Below, piece after piece: positions 13,001 to 19,270 of a DNA stretch of 33,833 nucleotides. This DNA comes from Acidobacteriaceae bacterium. GTDB taxonomy: Bacteria > Acidobacteriota > Terriglobia > Terriglobales > Acidobacteriaceae. The stretch covers positions 1 to 33,833 of the forward strand of contig PLIO01000243.1 in the NCBI GenBank assembly GCA_003140075.1. The letters run 5' to 3'. Numbering within the stretch: the first letter of the stretch is position 1; each line of letters opens with the position of its first letter. The notes under the pieces were generated by a model that saw only the letters and a program-made list of their open reading frames with translations, was not told the origin of the DNA and searched no databases. Both the position numbers and the translations under genes were made by a program.

Positions 13001-13943
13001 TGGAGAACGCATCTATCGTTGCAACTCGAATCGGTTCAGAGCCATTGAATGCGACGGTCCACCTCCCTAAGTCGAGATCAGCCTTCTGCTCTTCCCTGAT
13101 TTTCCGCACACAGAGATCGAACGCAAAGTTAGGCCCGCCGCTGCTGGTTCCTTTGTGGCGTGAGATTGCCTTCAGCCATCTAACTGGGCACTGCAAGAAC
13201 GCAGCCGGCGACATGAGAACGGCCTCGATGCCCGCGTACAGCGGCTGCAAGACACCGGCCATAAATCCCATATCATGAAACATCGGCAGCCAGGACACAT
13301 ATCGGTCGCTCGCAGAATGTTCCACCGCATGGTGAATCAAAGCCGCGTTGCAGAGAAGGTTTGTGTGGCTAAGCATCACGCCCTTCGGCGCACCGGTAGA
13401 GCCCGACGTGTATTGCACAAACGCTACGCTGGACCCAGCCACGACAGGTCGTCTCCAATTGCACGCTTCCCCATCTGCGATCAAGTCCGTCGCGACCCCG
13501 ACCATGGACCGCAGATATGGCAAGTCCGAGGAAAAGACATCGATCTTCGAGAGGAGGGACGACAAGCCGAGCAAGAACTTGCTGGCAACATCTTGAATAA
13601 TGGAGTTCAAACGCAATTGAGAGCGGTTTAATCGTGGCGGATATGCCGGAACCGCGATAGCGCCCGCATACAGACACCCAAAGAAGCCTTCGATGAAGTC
13701 CAGGCCCGGGGGATAAAGAAGTACAACATGTTCGCCGCTGGCTCCGATTTGCTGCAAGCGCGACGCAATTGCCCTCGCTCGTTGGTCCAGCTTTTTGTAC
13801 GTCAGCCCAACGCTTACTAAGTCGTCGTCTTCTATAAATCTATAGAGGAGCTTGTCTCCGTCGCATTCAGCTCGCCTCTGAAGCAACTCTAAGAGGGTCT
13901 CAGCTTTATCGATCGGACATCCAGCCTCAGCATATAGGTTCAT
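4080..13943 (-). CDS. Lipo-initiating NRPS 1: FAAL-ACP-C-A-PCP-C-A-PCP-E
   Basis: A 3287-residue megasynthase. Domains by residue: fatty acyl-AMP ligase about 1-590 (YTSGSTGAPKG near 181); ACP with Ser 636 (GLDSL); C about 697-1130 (HHIVADFWS near 825, Phe replacing the usual Gly, consistent with a starter-type C); A1 about 1168-1650; PCP with Ser 1708; C about 1768-2200 (HHIISDGWS); A2 about 2228-2710; PCP with Ser 2771 (GGDSI); epimerase about 2822-3250 (HHLATDAVSW, EGHGRE, TVGWFT, FNYLGQLD). The A1 pocket reads D-I-L-Q-L-G-G-I-Y-(K), loosely like a glycine code. A2 reads D-V-W-H-I-S-L-V-D-(K), a good serine code, so the chain probably carries D-Ser. I chose the start at MNLYAEAG because an upstream extension to 14051 overlaps the halogenase and lacks homology. 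A weak AGGT lies upstream, and the halogenase stop is 28 nt away. Confidence 0.97.
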   Translation of the reverse strand: MNLYAEAGCPIDKAETLLELLQRRAECDGDKLLYRFIEDDDLVSVGLTYKKLDQRARAIASRLQQIGASGEHVVLLYPPGLDFIEGFFGCLYAGAIAVPAYPPRLNRSQLRLNSIIQDVASKFLLGLSSLLSKIDVFSSDLPYLRSMVGVATDLIADGEACNWRRPVVAGSSVAFVQYTSGSTGAPKGVMLSHTNLLCNAALIHHAVEHSASDRYVSWLPMFHDMGFMAGVLQPLYAGIEAVLMSPAAFLQCPVRWLKAISRHKGTSSGGPNFAFDLCVRKIREEQKADLDLGRWTVAFNGSEPIRVATIDAFSKAFSRCGFKREAFFPCYGLAEATLMVAGGRKSALPVVKTLSAKGVGKGRVDGKPEEPSDEYTLVGCGQSLVNQEIAIVDPASLQPCSAGQIAEIWVSGPSVATGYWGRPKESKTIFGATLEGQPQRTYLRTGDLGFVLDGELFVAGRLKDLIIIRGVNYYPQDIESAVESVCPSLRPGCGAAFSVTVAGEERAVVVQETDRAILPEIDSVAAKVRDKVAEVHGVALHAIIFIKKGTIPKTSSGKIQRAACRDAFVEGKLVVLGGWQESKAAVVAPDNPQPIGSLPANAEYIETWLLARLEGKRGINRSNLTNNRPIVSFGLDSLQATELVHSIEEQFNISLSVADVLEGVTVEQLAAEILGEIKYPAARDIAAPSCKASAADEAIPLSYGQQALWFQHSLFPNSAVYNIFGSIRLLTRIEEPLLKKAFDVLTARHAALRTVFEDTSAGPVQIVRKQLPPDFRAIDVNGWPETEISALVQQEAHGPFDLQKGPLVRVRMLERGGSEQILLLVLHHIVADFWSLEILMRELFLAYQNELQLKTRELPTVRCQFPEAVRWQHDRLKSAKAESECTYWIEQLAGAPVLDLPVDHRWPAEPSYHAANVHCVIDRRVSERLLTVAQECTVTKFAVLLSAFQLLLHRYTNQDDVVVGTPVSGRTRADFAGTVGYFVNPVAIRLKSFDPESYRGFVKQVSQCLISAFEHQDYPFPLIVEKLHPERLNRPPLFQVMFVSQTGTSLSDGVLAAVASGQKRVRAEVFGIHFETMVVEHNATDLDLVLTVSELQGRLAVTIKYRSDVFEVATIERMAGHYANLLEAIATGPECDICELPLLADAESRELLVEWNQTEATDPADKCVHEIFEEIAEYSPEAVAVEYEEQGLTYFTLNRRANQLAHRLRQSGVGPESLVGICVERSPEMLIGLLAILKAGGAYLPLDPAYPQDRLTFMLRDSGALLVLVTQEIGAERMRETQARVIMVNEDCRDLDEEKMSNLRPIVSPRNIAYVIYTSGSTGKPKGVAILHSALTNVLGSFRKRLGISARDVLLSVTSLSFDIATLELLLPLIGGARVVIASAEQVVDPKMLADLLSRSHANVMQATPATWRSLAENWTGDRGLRVLCGGEALSAELAHELRSKSESLLNGYGPTETTIYSLAHEVRASEKSIPIGRPLANTRVYVLNANMQPAPVGVPGELLIGGTGLARGYTNQPELTAEKFVADPFSDARGERLYKTGDLVRWTENGTIEFLGRMDQQVKVRGFRVELGEIEAVLEQHDSVKQTVVVLREYKTDDKRLVAYVVTGSNGKNANVDVSLRAFAKAKLPEYMVPSAFVQLEALPRTANGKIERRQLPSVGLSDREFDPEPGSPRTAVEEMLVEAWREVLGVRRVGVHDNFFESGGHSLLATRLVSRIRKLWGVEIPVKTVFKCQTVADLARQIQSQEREQRGVALPTLGSRRRECGAPLSYGQQRLWFLEHLEKGSGAYHITAAIRLEGPLDIQALTDSFIFVIRRHEILRTTFPVVGSRAIQVAQDSGPLIVQRIDLHESPPVEAESRMRELLRQEHSAEFDLAKGPLLRCLIVSLGPHEHVLQLTMHHIISDGWSLGIMVREVAVSYRAYRENRTPILPDLPFQFGDYAVWQREWVENGAIDQQRAYWQKQLAGLEVLQLPTDHPRGRAASHAGRGETRLTNKEVQHQLKKISAENNVTLFMTLLSAFNVLLWRYSGQTDIAVGTPIAGRNLEELEPLIGFFVNTLVLRTPMGSGSRTFRELLREVSQISIDAFGNQDVPFEKLVEEVHPERTLSQTPLFQVMFVMQNAPLPELDLGEEIRVSRLANEELAAQFDLVLEVTETAEGLLIAAKYRKQLFNPPTIQRLLGHYQELVAAIISDPQQAIGALSMLGEEERQQVLHEWNQTGREYDGYRCIHELFEQQAMRTPEATAVEYERQQLSYCQLNTKANQLARQLRVLGVGAEVRVAICLERSLELMIALVGIMKTGGAYVPIDPAYPKERLSFMLGDAQAPVILIQERFLHLLPSRSGVICLDRDWEEIAEQSDQNLETAIDPQNSIYVIYTSGSTGTPKGAINTHGGVLNRLLWMQEAYRLGAHDHVLQKTTPSFDVSVWEFFWPLIAGARLIMARPDGHRDSRYLAEVIATRQITTLHFVPSMLNAFVQDGGLERCASLRRVISSGEALSVELQERFFAKSDAELHNLYGPTEAAVDVSFWQCERGRSNASVPIGRPIANMRLYILDEWMSPVPTGVTGDLYIAGIGVARGYLNRPELTAERFIANPFGSGGGERLYKTGDLARWRADGVIEYVGRIDHQVKIRGLRIELGEIEAVLQRHKTIKQALVRVREDRTGDRRLVGYVVSHAGASANQSDLREYLRQQLPEYMVPGAFVYLDAFPLNDSGKIDHKLLPPPEQRDDEMERTYVAPQTATQELLADIWAEVLSVSRVGIHDNFFELGGDSILSIEIIARANECGLPLTSRNMFEFQTIAELAQLAGKTVAVNAEQGRIEGQVPLTPIQKWFLEQPSDNPSHFNQAVLLEPKRKLDRDLLEQTIQVLVGHHDALRTRFRKQEAEWRQENLGEDVRDVVSWIDLSGVKPELESGAISREAEQWQASLNLEQGPLLRVVLMELRKGQRLLLILHHLATDAVSWQLLLHDMETIYLSIINGNKPRLRRKTTSFKQWAESLQLYASSDELLLESAYWNEIAAGESEMLPRDADAQQNLEKWAETVTYWLGKKETYSILQEIPASHKVAANESILAAFIQGLSEATGLANILVDIEGHGRESLRADVDVTRTVGWFTCLYPIRLQASGREEWNEILQRIKTQMRTIPRHGIGYGVLRYLAGSQSARIAKPEILFNYLGQLDHAFLRSELLKGLASEHHGTLRSPGFHRPYLIEVNSGVLGGQLYLSWTYGTRIHRRQRVEAWAEAVQSALRSLVRHCCETESTNSTPSDFTEVDLSQEEVDLIMTKMKDALA

Positions 13944-13971
13944 AATGTGACCTGCCGTCGAGCACTTTCTT

Positions 13972-15570
13972 CTAAATGATGGCTGCGTGCATTCGCTGCC
14001 CCTCTTGCTGGTAGCGAGATGCCAGGTACTCGTATTGAGATGGCAGCGCACTAGCCAGATATTCGCTCCTTCTTCGAAGTTCCTTGAAGGCCCTGATGGC
14101 GCCAGAGTGATCCATAAACTCCAGCGTGGGTAGGCTGCTTGCAGGCCTACAACCTAGCCCGAGCAGCATGACACTGTAGGAATAGGCCTCGAATCCGTGA
14201 TAGTTCGGATTGATGGTTTTGTTTGTAGGTAGACGGTGTTTCCAAAGCGCCAACCGTTCCGCCAGATCGGAAGGTACCTTAATGTCATGCTTGGTTGCTC
14301 GCCAGAACGGAGTCTCCTCACGCGTGCTGGCCACATAATGAAGGGTAAGAAATTCTCGAACTCCGTCGATGCAGTCCGCCACTGCCTTGTTGTAGCTTTT
14401 GATCGCCTGTTCATTTCTTTCGGCTGCGGGGAAGTAATTTACCAGTTCCTCAATTCCATGCTGTATGAAGAAAATCCCCGTTGATTCCAGCGGCTCGACG
14501 AAGCCGCTAGCAAGCCCTATGGCCACGCAATTCTTGACCCATGAATTCCTGTTCCGCCCAATCCGCATTTTGATATGTGATGCCTTGCATTTGCTGGAGC
14601 GCGCCCTCAAATGGGCACGGAATTCCAGTTCGGCGTCCTCGGGAGAACTGAATGCACTGCAATACACATACCCCGCGCCGATTCTCTCGAATAATGGTAT
14701 GTTCCACGCCCATCCGCAGGTAAGTGCGGTAGCCGTCGTGTACGGGTTAATTCCTTCTTGTTCCCCATCTCTCGGCAACTGCATCGCTACCGCGCTATCA
14801 CATAGCAACGAGTCGGAAAAAGAAACGAACGGTTCTCCCAACGCCTTGTTGATCAGCAGTCCGCGAAATCCGGCGCAGTCCACATACAAATCTGCACTCA
14901 ACTGACCGTGGCGTTCGGTGTGTAGGCATGCGATACTGCCGTCTTCAGCACGCTTTACTTCCAGTACATCATCGAGAAGGTGCACCACACCGCGTTTTCT
15001 GGCGTACTCGGCCATGAATTGGGCCAGCAAAGCCGCGTCGAAGTGGTAAGCGTATGGATATTGGATTTTGAGATCTTCCAGAATCAATGCCTTATCGCTG
15101 GCAGGCGCATTCAGATAACTGTCGACTTTATGGTCATATACCCTTCCGTCCATGTATTTAGGAGATCTTCCAGCATCGCAGATTGCGGGCACTGTGAAAC
15201 ACGAATAATCGAAGGGTTCATCGAACCTCTTCAGCTTCAGCCACCATTCCGCGAGACTTCGGCCTTGGACGGTGTCGTATCTCTGGAAGGGGTGATAGAA
15301 ATGGCGCCGTTCCCGGTTCCAATCCACGAATTTGATTCCAAGCTTATAACTTGCATGACATTGAGGCATCCAGTCCTCTTCTTTGAGTTCGAGAAACTGG
15401 AAGAACAGTTGCAGAGTACTGAATGTGGCTTCTCCCACTCCGATCGTGTTTATTGTCGGAGATTCCACTACCGTAATCTCCACATTGCTATCCAAGGCTT
15501 TTCGTAGATAGGCGGCGGTCATCCATCCGGCGGTACCACCTCCGACAATCATTACCTTGATTTTAGGCAT
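13972..15570 (-). CDS. FADH2-dependent halogenase, tryptophan halogenase family
   Basis: A 532-residue flavin-dependent halogenase that would use FADH2, O2 and chloride or bromide to halogenate an electron-rich ring. Visible motifs: the N-terminal FAD-binding VGGGTAGW (residues 9-16); a SYKLGIKF segment near 74-81, with K76 at the place of the catalytic Lys of PrnA/RebH; a WAWNIP segment near 287, which is the halogenase WxWxIP signature; and FVEPLESTGI near 360, holding the Glu that works with the Lys. The start at MPKIKV is preceded by a good GAGGAG Shine-Dalgarno and overlaps the end of the flavin reductase by 8 nt, so the pair is co-translated. Length matches the family. Substrate is not readable: free Trp and a carrier-bound residue are both possible. 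No Trp-specific A domain is seen in the window, though more modules lie outside. Confidence 0.95.
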   Translation of the reverse strand: MPKIKVMIVGGGTAGWMTAAYLRKALDSNVEITVVESPTINTIGVGEATFSTLQLFFQFLELKEEDWMPQCHASYKLGIKFVDWNRERRHFYHPFQRYDTVQGRSLAEWWLKLKRFDEPFDYSCFTVPAICDAGRSPKYMDGRVYDHKVDSYLNAPASDKALILEDLKIQYPYAYHFDAALLAQFMAEYARKRGVVHLLDDVLEVKRAEDGSIACLHTERHGQLSADLYVDCAGFRGLLINKALGEPFVSFSDSLLCDSAVAMQLPRDGEQEGINPYTTATALTCGWAWNIPLFERIGAGYVYCSAFSSPEDAELEFRAHLRARSSKCKASHIKMRIGRNRNSWVKNCVAIGLASGFVEPLESTGIFFIQHGIEELVNYFPAAERNEQAIKSYNKAVADCIDGVREFLTLHYVASTREETPFWRATKHDIKVPSDLAERLALWKHRLPTNKTINPNYHGFEAYSYSVMLLGLGCRPASSLPTLEFMDHSGAIRAFKELRRRSEYLASALPSQYEYLASRYQQEGQRMHAAII

Positions 15571-16102
15571 TTTTTCTCTCCTCTTGCAGATCACCGTATA
15601 TGCCTGGTTCTGGTTGGTTAATCGGCAAGGTTGTAAAGCCGCTGTTCACATAGGCCAGAGGAACGCGTTCACTGGTGTTAATGTGAAGCACCCGGCCAAT
15701 CACAACGGTATGGTCGCCCGCCGCCAGGGCTTCTACTGCTTTGCATTCGAAACTTGCACAGACATCAAAGAGCAAAGGCACACCCGTTTCGCCGGGATAC
15801 CATAAGACATCTTTGAAGCGGTCATCCCAGTTTCTTGCGAATTTGGAAGAGAGGTCTCGCTGCAGAGCGCTTAGGATGTTTATTCCAAAATACTTGTCCA
15901 ACGTCAGGTGCTTTAGCATTCGGGAGCGGTAATCTATGCAGATCAGCACAAGCTGTGGGTCGAGCGAGACGCTGGTGAATGAACTTACAGTGATTCCTCG
16001 CGGCATGCTATCTGTACCGCAAACAGTCGTTACAGTCACCCCGGTTGGAAACTTGCTGCATGCGACACGGAAATGAGCATGATTTTGTTTAGGCGTACTC
16101 AT
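15563..16102 (-). CDS. NAD(P)H:flavin oxidoreductase (flavin reductase-like)
   Basis: A 179-residue protein of the small flavin reductase family (HpaC/NtaB type), which reduces free FAD or FMN with NAD(P)H and hands it to a partner oxygenase. Evidence: the N-terminal FPTGVTVTT segment, GITVSSFTSVSLDPQLVLIC in the flavin-binding barrel, and the C-terminal AGDHTVVIGRV. Length is typical. The ATG at 16102 has a GGAAGGTAGG Shine-Dalgarno-like sequence just upstream. The stop lies inside the halogenase start region, so the enzyme is almost certainly the dedicated reductase of that halogenase. It could also supply the luciferase-like monooxygenase domain encoded further upstream in the same cluster; that second role is inference. 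Confidence 0.93.
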   Translation of the reverse strand: MSTPKQNHAHFRVACSKFPTGVTVTTVCGTDSMPRGITVSSFTSVSLDPQLVLICIDYRSRMLKHLTLDKYFGINILSALQRDLSSKFARNWDDRFKDVLWYPGETGVPLLFDVCASFECKAVEALAAGDHTVVIGRVLHINTSERVPLAYVNSGFTTLPINQPEPGIYGDLQEERKNA

Positions 16103-16313
16103 GGCCTACCTTCCAGTCCTACTGTTCGTGTTGACGTTGATCGATGAGCACACGCCCCGGCGGCGACGCAACTTGTGATGACAATGAGCAGCGGCTTGGG
16201 GCTCATCATCCACTCAGCGTTCTTGAACGGCTGAATGAGGTTACCCCGCATGGAAAAGCCAGGGTTGATTGCCGGGGCCTCAGATTATGGTTGGCCTAAG
16301 GAAAAGCGATTTG

Positions 16314-18770
16314 TCATTCACTCCGAAGGACGACGGCGGGGTCCACACGCAATGCGAGGCGCGCCGGCAGATAGCATGCGACCAGCGACATCAATCCGAG
16401 TATGGCCGAGACGCCCGCAAACACGGCGACATCATTCGGACTTACCCCGACCAGAAAACCTTGTACAACGCGCGCCAGCGCAAAAGCCCCAGCCAGTCCA
16501 AAGCCCAAGCCGAGACCGACCACAACGAAGCTTTCTTTGAATATCATGCGGAGAATATCCCACGATTGTGCGCCAAGCGAGATCCGGATCCCGATTTCGC
16601 GGAAGCGTTGACTTACGGCAGTCGAAACAATCCCGTAAATGCCCACGAGAGTAAGCATAAGTCCGAGAAAGCCGAGGCCGCCGGTGACCGCGGCGGCGAG
16701 CCGAAACGCCAGCAAACCATTCAGCGTATTGAGCGCCTGAGTCATAGTTCGGACGTCAAAAATCGGCAAATTGGGCGCGCTGCCTCTGATTACGTTCAGC
16801 AATTCGGGAACCATAATGTCAGGTCGAACACTGGTTTGCACCTGTAAGGTCTGGTACGAACTGTAGTTCTGCGCAGCCGGGATGTAGAAGAATGGCGAAG
16901 TATCGTTTCCCATCAGTAAATATTTGCTGTTTTTGGCGATGCCCGCCACTTCAATCACATGTTGTCTATCGCTGGACATCTTAAACGTCTTTCCGATCGG
17001 ATCGTCGCTGGGCCAGTAGCGGTCAGCCATCGCTTGATTGATAACCGCCACATGCGGGGCTTGCTGATCATCGGAATCGGAGAAGGCCCGGCCCCGTAGG
17101 ATCGGTATGCCCATCGTCTCGAAATAACCGGGAGTAACAATGTTGTATACGGCTGAAGGTCGCGGCTTCCCCTCTGGTGGTGTGAAGGTCGACACTTCAA
17201 GCACGGCAGAGTTGAAGTAATACCCCATGGGCACGGAAGCGGCAAAACTAGCTGACTGGACTCCCGGCGTATTCCTTATTGTCTGCAACAGTTTCTTATA
17301 CAAGGCCACCCCTTCAATTTCGCTGTAGCCAATGCCGTGTGGATCCATACTAAGGTTGATTACCCTGTCTGGAAGGAACCCTAGGTTTACATGTTGAGCT
17401 TCCTGGAGACTGCGGACAAACAGGCCCGCAACAATGAGCAGCATGAGGGATCCGCCGACCTGGGCCGCTACAATCAACTTGCGAAGCCTATGACGCCCAA
17501 CCGAGAGAGCGCGTCCGCCTTCGCGCAGAGTGCGATTGATATCAATGCGGGAAGCTCGCAATGCTGGGAACACCCCTACCAGAACTCCGGTGGCTAGTAT
17601 GGCCAGAAATCCATAAGCAAAGACACGCCAATCAAGTCCAAAGTCCAGCAACACCGGCAAGTCGGTTTGCAAAGGAATGGACTGGATCAACCTACTTAGC
17701 CACAACCCCAGCACGATTCCAATCGCCCCGCCAACCACCGCAAGCAAGATACTTTCCGTCAGAAGTTGGCGAATAAGCCGCATGCGCGCCGCGCCGAGAG
17801 CTGTACGGATCGCCATTTCATGTTGGCGGCTGCTGCTACGAACCAGCATCATGTTCGCAACATTTACGCAAGCCAACGCCAGTACCAAAGCGGCCAAAAA
17901 GAGGACCATGCCCGATAGTCCCGCCATCTGATTGGATAGTTGTGGCTGCGGCCTCGCCGAAGACTCTGGGTAGAGGGTGATCGAAAGATCTTCGTCGCTT
18001 TCGGGATGTTCGCGAGCGATATTTTGAGCCGCGATGTTGAGTAAGCCCTCAGCCTGCCGAATGGTGACATTCGGCCGCAATCGCCCCATAGCTGAAAAGC
18101 TTCGGAGATCACGATTTTCCATGAAATTGGGCGGCTGCGTTGAGAAAGACGCCATTCCCAAAGGCACATAGGCCTGAGTTTCCAGCATCGAATACACGCC
18201 GTGAAACTTCATGGGCGCAACGCCCACGATTGATACCGGACGCCCATTCAGCAAGGCTTTCTTCCCAACCACGGTAGGATCGCCACCAAACTGGCTCTTC
18301 CACAATGAATACCCGAGAACCAGCACTGGATCGGCGCCCTCCACTTGTCCTTCGGTGGGTAACAAAAGCCGACCGAGGTGGGGACGAAGACCTAACATCG
18401 TAAAATAATTCCCGCTAACGTAAGCACTCACGACGCGGCTGGCCCTGCTGTTGACCGTCAGTCCATCTATGCCAATTTGTGAAGCCGCCACATCACTCAA
18501 CGCTTCGCTACATTGACGGCGTATATCCTGAACGTCTGGATAAGAGAACGCCGAGTGCAAATCTCCTTTCTTCTGCTGGTAAGCGAGCACCACCAATTGA
18601 CCCGGATCTTTTACCGGCAATGGCCGTAGTAAGAACGCATTGACCACGGTAAAGATTGCGGTGTTAGCCCCGGTACCAACTGCCAATGTCAGTACGGCAA
18701 CGAGCGTGAGCACTGGGAACTTCTTCAACATTCGCAGCCCAAAGCGCGCATCTTGTAAACCGAGAGTCAT
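16314..18770 (-). CDS. ADOP/MacB-type FtsX-like permease
   Basis: An 818-residue membrane protein of the duplicated FtsX-like permease type (ADOP, acidobacterial duplicated orphan permease). An N-terminal membrane segment (about residues 20-45) is followed by a MacB-like periplasmic domain (MEKFHG-like PMKFHGVYS region, then a permease core), a second periplasmic core, and a final three-helix permease near residues 690-810. Such proteins usually lack a fused or adjacent ATPase, and none is seen here. I chose ATG 18770, which has GGAG about nine bases upstream, over a GTG at 18785. It lies 44 nt after the MbtH-like gene and 211 nt before the flavin reductase, on the same strand, so it is probably co-transcribed. 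Export of, or protection against, the lipopeptide is a reasonable inference but is not shown. Confidence 0.9.
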   Translation of the reverse strand: MTLGLQDARFGLRMLKKFPVLTLVAVLTLAVGTGANTAIFTVVNAFLLRPLPVKDPGQLVVLAYQQKKGDLHSAFSYPDVQDIRRQCSEALSDVAASQIGIDGLTVNSRASRVVSAYVSGNYFTMLGLRPHLGRLLLPTEGQVEGADPVLVLGYSLWKSQFGGDPTVVGKKALLNGRPVSIVGVAPMKFHGVYSMLETQAYVPLGMASFSTQPPNFMENRDLRSFSAMGRLRPNVTIRQAEGLLNIAAQNIAREHPESDEDLSITLYPESSARPQPQLSNQMAGLSGMVLFLAALVLALACVNVANMMLVRSSSRQHEMAIRTALGAARMRLIRQLLTESILLAVVGGAIGIVLGLWLSRLIQSIPLQTDLPVLLDFGLDWRVFAYGFLAILATGVLVGVFPALRASRIDINRTLREGGRALSVGRHRLRKLIVAAQVGGSLMLLIVAGLFVRSLQEAQHVNLGFLPDRVINLSMDPHGIGYSEIEGVALYKKLLQTIRNTPGVQSASFAASVPMGYYFNSAVLEVSTFTPPEGKPRPSAVYNIVTPGYFETMGIPILRGRAFSDSDDQQAPHVAVINQAMADRYWPSDDPIGKTFKMSSDRQHVIEVAGIAKNSKYLLMGNDTSPFFYIPAAQNYSSYQTLQVQTSVRPDIMVPELLNVIRGSAPNLPIFDVRTMTQALNTLNGLLAFRLAAAVTGGLGFLGLMLTLVGIYGIVSTAVSQRFREIGIRISLGAQSWDILRMIFKESFVVVGLGLGFGLAGAFALARVVQGFLVGVSPNDVAVFAGVSAILGLMSLVACYLPARLALRVDPAVVLRSE

Positions 18771-18814
18771 CACGAATATCTCCACTACATGGACGGCGTA
18801 TTGTTACATGGATA

Positions 18815-19084
18815 TCAGGGGTTATTGTTGCTTTGGGCGGCGCCAGATTCTGAAGTGCACTCGTTTGCCATGCGAACGTCTTCTTGCATCTTCAACCTTA
18901 GGCTGAGTGGCCGCATATCAGTCCAGACTTCACGGACATATGTCAAACATTCTTGTTTTGTTCCCATCTTGCATTCCTTCCATCCCGGCGGCACCTTTAG
19001 GTGAGCAGGCCATAAGGAGTACTGCTCTTCATCATTGATAAGGACCTTGTGTGCGGCAAGCTCTGCGTTGTCGTCTTCGCTCAT
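18815..19084 (-). CDS. MbtH-like protein with extended C-terminal tail
   Basis: An 89-residue MbtH-family protein, a small partner that binds NRPS adenylation domains and supports their folding or activity. The family signature is nearly complete: NDEEQYSLWP (residues 17-26), PPGW (32-35), and CLTYVREVWTDMRPLSLR (46-63). The start is set by a very strong AGGAGGAAC Shine-Dalgarno directly before the ATG; a longer in-frame extension to 19258 has no family similarity. About 25 residues follow the conserved core, ending in a polar Asn-rich tail, which is longer than many relatives. It probably serves all A domains of the two NRPS genes downstream. Confidence 0.95.
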   Translation of the reverse strand: MSEDDNAELAAHKVLINDEEQYSLWPAHLKVPPGWKECKMGTKQECLTYVREVWTDMRPLSLRLKMQEDVRMANECTSESGAAQSNNNP

Positions 19085-19270
19085 AGTTCCTCCTACTTTT
19101 TTGGGTCGAACCCGTAACATTTGTTCCCCAGGATTACCCGAAGGACAAAACTTAGGCATTGATCTCCAAATTGGCAGAGTGACGTCTTTAACCAAGCGCA
19201 GGCGGCCGATTGTGTGGCTTGAAGCTCCGCTCGGAAATGAGAGTGTAGAAATTCGCATCCATCTCTTCCG

